Below, one piece after another: positions 34,418-49,400 of a DNA stretch of 64,000 nucleotides. The position numbers and the translations under genes are program-made. Numbering within the stretch: the first letter of the stretch is position 1; every line of letters begins with the position of its first letter. The notes beneath the pieces are model-generated. The model was given only the letters and a program-made list of their open reading frames with translations. It was not told where the DNA came from and ran no database searches. This stretch comes from Sipunculus nudus (Eukaryota; Annelida; Sipuncula; Golfingiida; Sipunculidae): positions 4,961,464-5,025,463 of the forward strand of contig CM049320.1 of NCBI GenBank assembly GCA_026874595.1, written 5' to 3'.

Positions 34418-37400
34418 CTGAAATGGAAATAACAAAGGTCAGCTTCAGACATGAACAGTAGACATTATCAATTCATAGGCTGGACAAGAAATGTTAAACT
34501 GGAGGGAGAAAATTTAACATTCTTCATATATATCATAATTAACCTAAGGACAATAACTGAAATTTACAACAATCTAATTGTTTGTTATTAGGAAGTTGAC
34601 GTAAGTCACCATATAAACAATAATGTTCAAAGCACAGCAATAATCATTAAGATAACATTAACTACCATGTGCACAACATGTACAAGCAAATTTCAAAGTG
34701 ATGTAAACAAATTTCAAACTGTGTAAACAAACTGGGTCAGATAATCCACTCTAATTCATAGATTATGGCAACCATTAACAAAGACAAACAAAATATGAAG
34801 CCACAGTTTGATTAAACTTCATGTGGGAATATTATTGGCCCATCAACAAATCGGGGACAAACATCAATATTAACTTTACCCCTGGTACCCACATGTATGT
34901 TTTTTAAAGAAAACTCACCTCTAATTCTTTAGCATCAACTTGTCCATCTTTATCAAGGTCTATCTGGGTTCTGAACTCCTGTCTCCTCTCCTCAACCCAG
35001 ACGCGATCCATCTCTCGCCACTCTTCCTCTACAACCTCCCCTGGTGGCAGAGCTGCAAACTCATCCTCTGTTATAACACTGTCTCCATTTCTATCTGTAA
35101 ACAGAAATGCATATTTATGAAATGCTAAAGGTTTAAATTGAAATCCTCTGTTATTACAGTATCTTTATTGGAAATATTAATCTGAATAAAACAAATCATG
35201 GCTCAAACTAGATGTTTGTACCAGATTTGATGAGCAATAATTACCTTGCTTATACTTACTAATGAACTATATATTATATAATCATTAAATAAACTGAATT
35301 TTTGTTTAATTAATTATAAATAAGATTATAAATAAAATAGTTAACTTTAATTGATTCAAGTTAATGCAAGATATTTGATATATAATGCTTAAGTATTCAG
35401 TCAGAATTCATAAATATGAAACAGGAGAGATGCGACTAGCATCTTTGAAAATTTTGAAAACTTTAAAAAAAACTTAAATAACTCAATGTGATTAGGGGTA
35501 ATACAGTATGACAGTAAAACCACCAAATCCTGATTCCTCTTAAGAAATTCTAACCTTTACCAGTTGAAAAAGTTGTATCACAAAATAAATTTACCAAGGT
35601 TATCCAATATATCTTTGACCATGCGGTTGGAGGTATGCTTGCTGGCCTCGGGATGTCTGAACGTTTTGAACTCCTCCATGTCTAACTTGTTGTCCTGGGG
35701 AACAGTGTCAGCGTCTGACCAGTGGAACCGGTAGTGAACCAGAAGATCCTTATCTGAAACACAGATAAAGGGAGGAAGTTGTAAAATATGTCGTCATTTT
35801 TATCATCATCATCATCATTATTAATGTCATCATGATCATAAGATCATCATCATCATCATCAACTACACTATCAGCATGATAACATCATCATCATTATCAT
35901 CATCATCATCATTACTGTCATCAAGATCATATGATCATAATAAGATCATCATCATTGTAGTCATCATCATCACCACCATTACTATCACCATTTTTTATGC
36001 CATAATGATCATGATCATCATAATCATTATCATCAACACCAACATAATTATTATTAAACCTACAACACCCATGACAGTCAGAATCACTGTAATAAAAATC
36101 AATGTAACAGTCATTGCCTTTATCATCACCATTATCACCATCACAATATTATGCATCAAAAGGAATAATGAAATAATAGACGGCATTATTATGCAGTTAA
36201 CTACATTAACTAAATTAAAACTTATCAGCAAATATTGCTGTTTGACTGAATTATGATAACAAAATATATGAATAATGCAAACAAAATAAAACAAGAACAA
36301 TGACTTTTATACCAGTCTATTAAAAGTTGCCATATGGGATCTTGAATGCATTCTTCAAGTAATTGATTATGTCTACAATAAAATCTGTTCACTGAAACAG
36401 AGCACCTGTTAAGATGAGGGACGTGCTGCAAATATCAATACAACCATGTGGTCAGCCACATAATGCTTGTCCTGACTGATAATCAAAGCAGTCACGATAC
36501 CATCAACACACTCTCCATCAATACTCTCTCCCGTCCATCGTACTGACTGCAGTAACAGGTGTTCTCTGCCTGGTGCCATATAATATCTGTGCATCAAGAG
36601 GTCTATAACTGTCACTAACAAAGAACGATGACCTCTTTTTATTATAATTCCGATGTTCAGTCTTGTGAACAAGCTGGCCTGACAAGCACCAGGTGATTTC
36701 AGGAACGTTTTATGAATTATTAAGAGTGGTGGGAGCAGGTTTGTTATCATAATCAATCACCAGTGTGAGCAAATTGATTAATGTTTGATGATTTAGCAGT
36801 TCCTGACAAATATTCCACAAGCTATGAAGCTGCAGAGTGTATCTGCAAGTATGGTAGGAAGCAGCACTAGTAACCATTAACAGCTTCGTGATTCTTTCAT
36901 TCTTGCTACCACAGTGTCATGTATACGTGCATAAGGTATTTGTTAATCTGGATTAGGTACTGACACATGGCATATTCAAAGGAGAGGAAGCTCATGCTTG
37001 GCCTGTAAAAATGGCATCATGGAAAACATACAAACTTGGAAAGGAATTAAAGTCAGTTATTCACATACTCATTTCTGTTGACTTTAAGTGACTTCTGGTT
37101 TTCTCTGATTACATATACATTAATAAACTATAGGCAGTTCTTGTTTAAAAAAGTTCTTATAAAGCCTATGTGATGTATTTCTTGCTGATAAACACAGTAC
37201 ATACAGAAATGTTTTGAAACAGAAAAACCATGTAAACAAAGGTTGTTGGTTGCATATAAATGCACTGGTACTAGTAGTAGCAAAGCTCCTTTTGCGAAAC
37301 CCTGGTTCATTTGACTTGCTGCTAGATGTCTTTGTTGAATGTGTTTGGGTATCTTTGCACCCCCCATATGTTATAAATATGTTGATATAATCTAAGCAAA

Positions 37401-40400
37401 CAATCGGGGTGCTTTTGGATCTGTATTTTCTGGAATATTTTTTACAAAAGTTTTAAGAGCTTATCTTGTGGTAATAGACATCAGATACTGGAACAGACCC
37501 CTTCAGTATTTGTCTTTGGCAACTGATTGCTTGGAAAAAGAAAGATAAAAAACTCGCTTTTGATAACAAGGCCTACAGGCCTAATGCGAACCTGTGCATT
37601 GGGGAATACACCAGGTATAATGCTTCAATGCTGGACCATTACTTTTCATGTATATGAACAATGCAAGTACTAAACATTTTGAATAAGAAACAATTACACA
37701 AACATCACTGCTGAAATTCTGGCATGGGTGCACACAACACAAAAACAATTGTAGCTGGCACCACCAGTCTTGTATACTTCGAAGCTATCAGAGATATACC
37801 CATATGCCAATTTTCAGACTGATATATCAAACCTCTCCTGAGAAATAAGCAGGGACACACATTGTGCAAAAATTAATGTATGTGGCACCATCTGTCTTGT
37901 AAATGAGAATACCATCAAAGACGCATAGACAGGTCAAAATATCAGTCCAATACATCAAACTTCCCCAGAGTTTGATGCACTGGGCTGACAAGGCTTAGGT
38001 GAGTAAGGCAGTTGCCCCCGAGTGACCTGTGACAAATTGCTGCCTCAAGCTACTGAACTGAGTGAACTCTTGACCTGCACCTGGCTAGACTGAGTGAACT
38101 TTTGACCTGTACCTGGCTGCACAGAGTGAACTCTTGACCTGTTGCATAATCTGACACAGTTGGCAGTCTGCCAAAGCTATATACAGATTCAGGCTGAACT
38201 TTGGTGCCAAATATGATGCAGTGAGCAGTCTGCCAAAGCTATAAATAGAATGCAGCTACAGCACTGAGTGAACTCTTAACCTATACCTGGCTGCAATTCT
38301 TCAATCCTGGCACTGTGCTAAACTATTTATAGAGGGGACATCATCTTGGCTTATGGCCAACATCAAGGCACTTGCAATCTGCCAATGGTAAACCAAGTGC
38401 TGCCATCTGAACACAAAAGTGGTCCCTGCTTGAAATAACTTTGAAATTTAATTTCCCAATACAAAATGCTTTTCAGCTGACTTTTTATAAAACAAGGGAC
38501 CCATGGGTCACGGCGCTCAGCTGTTATATATGATAAAAAATATGATTTGGGAAAGAGGTACATGCTTGTTTTGTGTGGTAATAAATATAAGCTTTATTAT
38601 GAGTTGTTGGTGTTTAGCTTATGTATGATTTTGATAGTATCTTTGGAGACAGGGAAGAGGATTGATTTCATTTATTTTATTAACAAATGGAGTGCTATTG
38701 TCACACAGATTTGGACTTGGCCATATAACTTATAAGCAGCACATATTATAAAAGAGTTTAACTATTTATTAAAATTTAATAACAAATACTGTTCCAATAT
38801 AATTTTTATTTTAAAAAAATTAGAAAATCATATGATTTTTTAAAATAAAATATAACTGAAATGATTATTGAAACAATATTACAGAATATATTCATGAATG
38901 CATTCATGAATACATTTTGAAAGTATCTGCACTGGTATTCAAATACTTTCATTTTTACCTGAATTCCCATTCTTATGCAATAAAATTTTTTAATGCAGTA
39001 CATATTCATATTCGTATTCAAATACATTTGCAAAGCATTCACACCATGTCTAGTATTTATTCAGTTTTAGCCAAACAGAGATGTTGAGAATCCAGAATAT
39101 ACAAAATTCACACATTTAAATAATGATCATAAGTACCTGTTTTTATGGCTTTTATTTATATTAAAAAAATAAATGTAATATATTCACTTTGGACTACTTC
39201 CACATCAATCTACACAGTAGAAACAGTAGGAAAATAGATTAATATTATCAACTGCATCTTTGTCTATCATTAATTTCCTTCATATGATCCCTAATGATTA
39301 GTAATGAATAATATGATTTATTTTTTTATCATTAAAATTTCACTGAAAAATACCATAGGTGACTGCATGGTGTTATTCAAAATAACATTGACATTGGCAT
39401 ACTATGCATCCATACAAGATTCTTACATCATCAGTAACTGCAAGTTAATTTTCTGTTACTCATCAACTAACAAATTCCTTTTCTATTAATTTTTCTTTAA
39501 TTTGTTATAAAAAAACAATACAAAATTATTAATTTATTGTTTATTGTTATGTTGTTTTTCAAAACAACTACTAGATGGGTTGGACACCTAGATCAACTGT
39601 GGCTGGGCATTAGCTGCTTGGCTGGCCCAGTGTATGCTTCGCTCAAGCATGCATAATCTGATGAAAGGTCAACCAGGTCAACATACAGGTGACTGAAGAG
39701 GGGCTGGATTAAGCCTGGGTCTGACATGGTCTCATATAAACATTAATAAAAGCTACAATATTTGGCCAATTTCTTTCAGCTTTCTAAACTACAAAGATGA
39801 AATCCTTTTGTGTGCATTAAATGAAAATTATATCAACAGTGCTCTCAGGAAACAAACGTGCCATGGTCAAAGTTGGGCAAAATTTAAGGTACTAATTTTA
39901 TATTTATACTAATAACTTATAAAATTTGAAAAATTCAGAACTAATTTTTGGTATTCAATTGAATCTTGATTAAATAATGTTACATCCCGGACAAAAAATC
40001 TCTAGCTTGTGCAATCCTCTTGTTAAGGGAGTAAATATATTTCTTGATTTTTTAAAAAGTGCATTATGTTTGGGCCCGTATCTTAAAACAATTACGCAAT
40101 ACTGACATCATTTCTTGCATGTGCATTGCGAATGTATATAAAAATATGTATATTATATATGATCAAAGTCAGATCAGTGGTTTTGATATAAGGCAGTCTT
40201 ACAGTGTAACAATGGGTTTTTAATGGACAAATCAAGTTTTTCATTAATATTTCGAAGGAATTAAGTCCTAGTGATAAAATTCTTTGCATGATAGGGGATT
40301 TTTGAGACATATAACTGTATGCTAAATTTAAGGAACTTAGAGCTGAAGCTCGGGAGCTGAGCTCTAGCAAACTGCATAACACTAGCTTGATGTAAACTTG

Positions 40401-43400
40401 ATGTGACATGGTGCTTGAAAACTTGAATAAAATCTACAGTCTTTGATCAACGGGTTTCCAATTGTTGGTGTTTACAGACAAAATGCTAACAAAAACATGC
40501 TGTAAAAATTAAATCCACAGTACTTACAGGAAAAAAACGTGCCATGGTCAAACTTGGGCAAAATTTAAGGAACCAATTTTATATTTTTGCTAATATTTTA
40601 AAAAATTTAACAGATTTTGATCTAATTTTTGGTATACAATTAAATTTTGATCAATTAAAGTTGTATTACTGAAAAAAAGTCCCTACCTTTAACACTTTTG
40701 ATCTTAAGTGACCAAATATCTTTTCTGATATTTTTTACAAAGTCCATTATGTTTGGGCCCATAACTTTTTTAAATTTAATAATACTGACTTAATTTCTGA
40801 CATGTACATAGGAACTATATAGAGGAATATTTATGGTTAATATGAAGAAAACCAGATGAGTGGTTTTGATATTAGGCAGTCCTGAAATGTGAAAATAGAT
40901 TTCTAATAAAAAATTGAGGTTTTTCCTTAATATCTGGAAGGAACGAAGTCCTATTGACCCAATTTTCGGCATGGTAGGAGATTTTTGGGACATCTAACTG
41001 TATGGCAAATTTCAGATTCGTAGGTCCAATGGTGTCAAAACGTGCCAGTCTGACGGATGGACATCCAGACAGACGGACAGATGGACGGACAGACAGACGG
41101 ACGGACGACGGACAATGGACCATGACTATAGCTCAGATGACTTATAGTCAGCTGAGCTAAAAAGAAATCAGGAATATATGTAAATTTATTACAGATGCAT
41201 ACTGAATGATAATTTAAAATACAAATATATCTCACTGATGGCAAATTCTTGAATTAAGTTGAGTAGGGATACCAATAATTTATAATCCACGTACAGTTGT
41301 CTTCATATAGCCACAGAGAGCTGAATATCCATGATTGTAACATTGCCTGGTATGATGAATAACTTAAATCATAAATCTAAATTTTTTTAAAGCTTTTAAA
41401 AAACTTTCTTGTCAATATTAACCAAAGATCACCTGAAATCTAAATGTCTAGTGGCATGATGTAATAGATGCTGATAAACTGGTGCCAGGCTAGATGTAAC
41501 AGCATCAAACAGCTAACATATATGGTAAAATGACTCAATTCAATCTCCATAATTCAGCCAAAAATCATTCATGTGGAACCATTATTGACAATTATTATAA
41601 GAATTATTGTAGGAATCATTCTTGTAAAATATTTAACAAACTGGCTTCAGTGGCATCAGTCGAAAAACGTATCGCAGGTTTTTAACTCATATAGGACGAT
41701 ACAGCAAACTGGCTAAGTTAAGCTTCCCGTAACTCAGCCAAAAAGCACTGAACCAAAACCATTTGAACAAACTTGAATTATCAACATCTGAGGATAATTA
41801 ATGTGTGAGGTTTAAGAATTTGGCCCCGTGGTTTTTGAGAAGAAGATCTTTGTAGCCACTGAGATAAAATGGGCTGTTATGGCATATGACTAAATTCAGC
41901 TTCCCATAACCTAGCCAAAAGTCACTGAAAAGAGACCATTTGAACAAACTTCAGAAAGCACTACCCTAGGATCATTTCTGTCTGATATTAAACATTTTGG
42001 CCATATGGTTTCAGAGAAGAAGTTTTTTGTAGCCCTCAGTGTGATACAGGCATTGATGACCCTGTACAAAAAAGGCCCTTGCAGGTGGCACCACCAAAAC
42101 CTCAATTTCAGATATGACCTATGTGACCAACATTGGCATAAAATTTGGTGATGACAGCTACAGCCGTTTCTGAGATTCAAATTTCAATATGCTTTTTGCA
42201 CATTTAACAAAGTTTAACCTTCTGTAACTTGGCCAAAAATCTCCGAACTTGAACCATTCAAACAAACTTGAGAAATATTGTTCCAGGGATCATTACTGTG
42301 AAATACTGGACAATTTGGCTGGACAGTTTCGGTGAAGAAGATTTTTAAAGCTTTTTTAGCTTTTTCCCTATAAATTCTATGAAAATGCAGTTAGCAAAAA
42401 AATAAACAAAATCCGATATAGTTTTTTGGATGACTGATTATTTGCAAAATAATTGGTGATGCTAGCTCCTGCCGTTTTTTAAATAGCTATGGTTAACGTA
42501 CAAACGCCGCACGACGCCACACCATAGCATAAGCTGACAGGTTCGCTAAAAAATGTCTGAATGGTATTCTGCAGTTTTTCTAAATTTGTGTCACAAGTAA
42601 GTGAGATGGGACCTAATTTTAGATGTCAATTCCTTTTTCCCAATGTTTAGGTATTATATTGTATTATAACCATACCAGTTCACCTGTACAAATCAATACA
42701 TAGCTAAGCTGTGCCAGATAAAATTGTTACCTTTTTTTTTCATCCCAATCATATTTAAGTTGCCGGATTCTTATAAGTGAAGAAGCTGCATATACTGTAG
42801 ATTCAGAAATATTAGTTGGGGTTTTATTTTCGTGGTTTTCGTGGATCAAGATAATCCACGAATTCATGATTCCAACGATCAAACAATCACACGGTCAGAG
42901 GATATACGGTATGTTAACGGCAGCTGGTTGTCGACTTTATATATATAATTGTTACCGCTGGCTGAATTTTCAATAAAGATACAAAAATTGTTTATTACTA
43001 TTTTATGATTGTATTTGATACATTTATTAAATGCACTGAATCGCTTTTCGTAAATTACTATAAAAATACGGGATTTATAAATATTGTTTTGTCAATTAAA
43101 TTATTTCCCCTAATATCGTACAAACACGGCCCCCTGATATCTTTACAATAAAACAAAATCAAGTAAAATTTAAACTGAAAACGTATCCCCACATTTCCTC
43201 TCATCAACATTTCGGGTGAAAAATTCAAGAACAATATACCACATTTCTGTCGGGCAAAGCGGTAGTTCTGACACGCCAAGAACGGTACACAAGTTCCCAT
43301 GTTCGTAACCACAGCTACCGAGGCATGGCTTTTTCGTAACCGGCCTTTTCAACCTTCTTTCAATAGAGATTTAACGAGACTTACGGCCTAAAAGACAAGG

Positions 43401-46400
43401 GCCGTGTAAACTCATTTGCATTACCGCGATTACCGCGGGACGCGAAAGAGCACTTATTCCGAATATTGCGACAACAGTTGCGTGCATAACAGTGAGCCAT
43501 TAATAATTCATGCAGGCGGTACTTCTTCCGAATATTGCCGATATTGTACATAAATGTTAACGTAGGTAAGCGCCACAGAATACTATTAGGCAAATTATTT
43601 CTTTATAATCTTCAAATATGGCTGACATGATGAATGACGAACGACCGTGTCTCTTCTCATCGCCCCGTCAGGGATTTACAGGCGCCACATGTGACTACCG
43701 CCTAGATTTGAAAAAAAGTTAAAAACCTTCATGTGGACGGTCCCGTTTCATTTTTCCTCCGGTCAAGTGATAGTTTACGTTTTCTGTGAACGTGGTGTGA
43801 TCGGGTGTTATAACTGATAGCCGATGTATCGCCCGGCACGTGTCGGTCACGGCTGATTAATTCTTTGTTAGGCTCGGGTCGGGCGGAGCATGTTTGTTCA
43901 AGACTGACCCGATTGACCGCGGTACAGGCGCCCCGTGTGATTAGCATCAAAGCCGAACCACCTGTGTACATCGGGCTCGTCTTCCTTGCGCACATGGAGG
44001 TATTAATAAACATAATTTCCTAAAGTTTTCTTTGTCTTTCCACGAATTCAAATACCCCACGATATGCGTTTTGTACAAAAACCACGAAATTTTAAGCCCA
44101 CGATATTATCTGGATCTACAGTATATGACATCAGACTGTTCAGGGTTTGACATTTACCATTGCCTGAGTGCCCTGGGCAAGTGAATGATGCTTGCTGGCA
44201 GGTGGCAACCCATAACTCCCTTCCCAACAGGGCAGGCAGAGGGTCCAACTAATGTTTCACTATTAAAGCACATTTGCTTTCCCACGTCTGTCAACCTTAC
44301 AAGAAAATGTACACTCTTGTTATATCAATAAATTAAATATTTTAAATTATTCTTTTTATTTATTCCTCAATTATTGCCACGGGACCTGATCCATTCACTT
44401 GGAAGAAACAAGGGAACCATGGGTCACGGCGCTCAGCTTAAGTTTGAAATTTTTGCAAATGCAAACTTTTCTATTTTAATGTATTTCATTTATATAAGCA
44501 TATAAGAAGCTAAGAGGAAAGAGGCCCTCCTACTTGGTTATAGTAAAGTTCTAAATATATGATTGCAAACTAATACTCTGACAAGACTGTCATGAAGAAA
44601 AACAGTAAAGTTTTGAGATACTGTGATGCATATGAAAAATTTACAGATGGACAGGCCAGTGGACAGAATGGACTAATACCTTTATTTCACTTTCAAGGGA
44701 ATAATGCATTTAAGTTTATATATAAGCCTATTATTTAAGCATATCCACTTTTTCCATTAAATAGTTTTTATCTGATTACTTTTTTTTATTTACAAGTTTT
44801 ATAAATTTGTATTAAAAAACACTGAAAATATAAGTTAAAATATTAAAATTCTAAGTTGCAATCATTATATATCCAGAGTGTAGCTCATATTGGGTCATAT
44901 TATGCATGCACATATATTTTTATTATTTTTAAATCAAGTTTTTACTCTTCTCAAGTAAGGAATTACTTATCTGATGAACATCCGTACTTTCATAGCAATA
45001 CACCACTTTGTGGACACAATTAAATGTGCACTTTAATCCTTGTAACCCTGGTGGTAAATACAAAATCTAAAATGTAGCACTGCATAGCCAAGAATAAAAT
45101 GAAACACAGAAACTTATAACATTCATCTAGTTAATGCACCATCTAAGGGGGGGGGGGGGTGTGCAGGGCAGGGGGGAAGCCTGCTAGTAGTGGCCAAGCT
45201 GCCTGGGGTGGGTTACATAATGCAAGTGAAGGTTGTACTACTAGGTGGGCTAGATGTAAACAACACTTGACATGGTGTATGAAAACTTGAATAAAAGCTA
45301 CTCTTTTCAATCAATTCCTTTGAAATTTCATGTTTTAAAAGATTGAATCCTTATGTATATATGCTGTGAAAATTTAATCAACAGTGCTTACAGGGAAAAA
45401 ACGTGCCATTGCCAAAGTTGGACAAAATTTAAGGTATTGATTTTTTATTTATGCTAATAACTTGAAAACTTTGCAGAATTCAGATCTAATTTTGGGTAAA
45501 CAAAATTGAATCTTGATTAAATAAAGTTATATTCCTGAAAAAAAGTCTCAAGCTTCAGCAATTCTCATCTCAGGTGAGTAAATATATTTCTTGATTTTTT
45601 CAAAAGTGCATTATGTTTGGGCCACTACAGTGGTTTTGATTTTAGGCAGTCTTAAAGTGTAACAATGGGTTTTTAATGAAAAAAAAATGAAGTTTTTCAT
45701 TAATATCTCGAAGGAATTAAGTCCTAGAGACCAAATTCTTGGCATGATAGGGGATTTTTGAGACATATAACTGTATGCTAAATTTAAGGAACTTAGAGCT
45801 GAAGCTCGGGAGCTGAGCTCTAGCAAACTGCATAACACTAGCTTCATGTAAACGATATGTGACATGGTGCTTGAAAACTTGAATAAAATCTACAGTCTTT
45901 GATAAACTGGTTTCATATTTTTGGTGTTAACAGTTAAAATGCTAATAAAAACATGCTTTGATAATTAAATCCACAGCAGTTACAGGAAAAAAACCTGCCA
46001 TGGTCAAAGTTGGGCCAAATTTAAGGGACCAATTTTTTATTTTTGCTAATATTTTAAAAATTTAAAAGATTTTTTTAAAAAATTTTTAAAAGATCTAATT
46101 TTGGGTATACAATTTAATTTTGTTTAATAAAAGTAACATTACTTGGAGAAAAGTGCTTAGCTTTAACAAGTTTTGTGTTAAGTGATCAAATTTCTTTCCT
46201 GATTATTTACAAAATGTATTATGTTTGGGCCCATTACTTTTTTTAAATATACAATACAGACCTAATTTCTGGCATGTACATAGGAACTATATAGAGGATT
46301 ATTTATGGTAAATATGAGGAAAAACAGATGAGTGGTTTTGAAATTAGGCAGTCCTGAAGTGTGAAAATAGGTTTTTAATAAAAAAATTGTGGTTTTTCCT

Positions 46401-49400
46401 TAATTTCCCAAAGGAATGAAGTCGCAAAGACCCAGTTTTCGGCTTGGTAGGAGATCTTGGGGACATCTAACATTATGCCGAATTTTGGATTCCTAGGTCT
46501 TTCGGTTTCAGAACGTGCCACATCTACAGACGGACAGACCAACGGACGGACTGACAGACGGACATACGACAGACAATGGACCACGACTATAGCTCAGTTG
46601 ACTTATAGTCAGGTGAGCTAAAAAAGGACTGTCAAATACCTGGCAACACCTCTTGGTGGAATGAACTATAAATGTGAAGTTCTAACAAGCTATAACAATT
46701 TAATATTCTAGTGGCATGTGACCCTCATTGGGGCAGGCAAATATATTTATGTAGCTTAGAAAAAAAGTCAGTGTCTACCCCTGCTGTTTATGAGTTTCTG
46801 GACTTGTACCTGACAGAAATTTCCTACCTTTCCTGTTTAGTGGTAATTTCTCCATGTCGCTTCCCAGTTCCTTGGCCACATCCTCACTCAGGCCCTTTGC
46901 CACCATGAACTGGAGCTGAAACTCCTCCCAGGTGATGTAACCTGTAATGTGATTAAATTATGTAACTATTATTATGTGGTCAGAGACTGCACACCTCCAC
47001 CATCATCCTGGATCACCAGATCTGGTATCACTATCAGGACCAAGATTAAAATTTGGTGTGAGGTATACAAGCAAAGGATATATATATATAAATACTAGCC
47101 GAGATCAATTTGCGTGTCACATATCACCTACTTGATGGTTGCATCACAGGACAGCTCTGCCTGGCAGAACAAAGATGACTCTAATTAGGTAATTTCTGTA
47201 ATATGTACATGCACATGGGGAAAATTTCAATACTGATTCCTGTTTCCAAAATAACAGTGGATGGTTAAAAGCAATTGTCAAAATTGTACACTAGGAAGCC
47301 TTTAAACAAATACATATTATGTTGATCTAGGTTACCTTCAAAACTGAAGAATTCTTTAGGTGTCAATCTAACCTTCCACAAAACTTCATCGAAATAACTT
47401 TTTGACAAAATTGCTAACATTCTACCCAACCAATAGCTACTAATTAAAACATATTACCTACTGCTGGATGTAAAATAATATTATTCTCTTGTCAATTCTC
47501 ATATTATGGTTGTCTTGCATAGCTTGCACAAAAGTAAATTTGATGAATAACATACACAGGACATTTACAACATAATTTGGTGGGAGGTGGACTTGGTGAG
47601 TTAGGTAAGAACTTAACAAGGTTATCCTGAACCTGACTGACTGTCACTGAATATGAGATCAGGTTCTTGTAAAATATGTATACATATAGACAATAAGAGA
47701 GTTTCTTAAATATATCAGACTGATGGACAGATGTACAAATGGGGGTGCTGATTACAAGGCACCTATTTTTCAAATGGGGCCCTAAAATGCATATTCCTTA
47801 ATCACTTTGGAAGTACTGAAATTCTGCTGATGTTTATGCACTGAAATGTTACTTGCCATCATTATCAGAATCAAGTGCAGAAAAAACGTTCTCATTTTCT
47901 TCAGCTGCCTGATCAAAATGTTCTTTGATTTTCTGTATAATCCAGTCCTCCAGCTCAAGCTCCGAAATATAGCCATCCTCATCACCGTCAGCCCTGAGGG
48001 AAACAATATAGAAATATAGCCATCCTCATCACCATCAGCCCTGAGGGAAACAACACAAATATAGCCATCCACATTACCATCAGCCCTGAGGGAAACCACA
48101 GAAATATAGCCATCCTCATCACTGTCAGCCCTGAGGGAAACAATATGGAAATATAGCTATCCACATCACCGTCAGCGCTGAAGGAAAAAACACAGAAATA
48201 TAGCCATCCTCATCACCATCAGCCTTGAGGGGAACAATATAGAAATATAGCCATCCTCATCACTGTCAGCCCTGAGGGAAACAATATAGAAATATAGCCA
48301 TCCTCATCACCGTCAGCCCTGAGGGAAACAATATAAAAATATAGCCATGGATCCTCATCACTGTCAGCCCTGAGGGAAACAATATGGAAATATAGCTATC
48401 CACATCACCGTCAGCCCTGAAGGAAACAATACAGAAATATAGCCATCCTCATCACCATCAGCCCTGAGGGAAACAATATAAAAATATAGCCATGGATCCT
48501 CATCACTGTCAGCTCTGAGGGAAACAATATGGAAATATAGCTATCCACATCACCGTCAGCCCTGAAGGAAACAATACAGAAATATAGCCATCCTCATCAC
48601 CGTCAGCCCTGAGGAAAACAATATAAAAATATAGCCATGGATCCTCATCACTGTCAGCTCTGAGGGAAACAATACAGAAATATAGCCATCCTCATCACCG
48701 TCAGCCCTGAGGGAAACAACACAGAAATATAGCCATCCTCATCACCGTCAGCCCTGAGGGGAACAACACAGAAATACAGCCATCCTCATCACCGTCAGCC
48801 CTGAGGGGAACAACACAGAAATATAGCCATCCTCATCACTGTCAGCCCTGAAGGAAACAATACAGAAATATAGCCATCCTCATCACCGTCAGCCCTGAGG
48901 GGAACAACACAGAAATATAGCCATCCTCATCACCGTCAGCCCTGAGGGAAACAATATAGAAATATAGCCATCCTCATCACCGTCAGCCCTGAGGGGAACA
49001 ATATAGAACTAGATATTTCTTGGCACCGCAGGTGCCATAGAATCGCCAGACAATTAATCCACCCCCCCTTTAAGAATAGGCCCCCAGTCTTCAGCAACAA
49101 TTAATATCAGACCACACTCATAGAAAAGGTCATTCTCATAGAAAAGGTCATGATCCAAATTTCAATATACATCATCCCCTAACCCATGTCTATGTATATG
49201 CAAGAAATCTGTCCATTAGTTTTTGACTTATAATGTTCACAGTACTGTTAAGTGGCAATGATGGGGTATTAAACGGCACAAAAACAAGTAAAAGAATAAC
49301 AGGTGGCACCACCTGTTTCCCGTACAAGACAACACTATCCAAGATCTTCGTTCAAGTTGATTTTTGGACCAATCAATGCATCCCTTATTGAGAAATTAAT

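Noticed and set aside
35876-36300. 126- and 101-residue ORFs on opposite strands
   Set aside because: Products of the ATC/TCA microsatellite and its flank; low-complexity Ile/Ser/Met composition with no supporting splice context.
43058-44013. Minus-strand ORFs of 60-94 residues in the CpG-rich element
   Set aside because: No recognisable domain, no start context or splice structure, and open frames are expected from GC-rich composition.
47851-47857. GT donor two bases after the GC donor at the end of SDF4-like exon 2
   Set aside because: Using GT would add two nucleotides and shift the frame, destroying the EF-hand loop and everything downstream.
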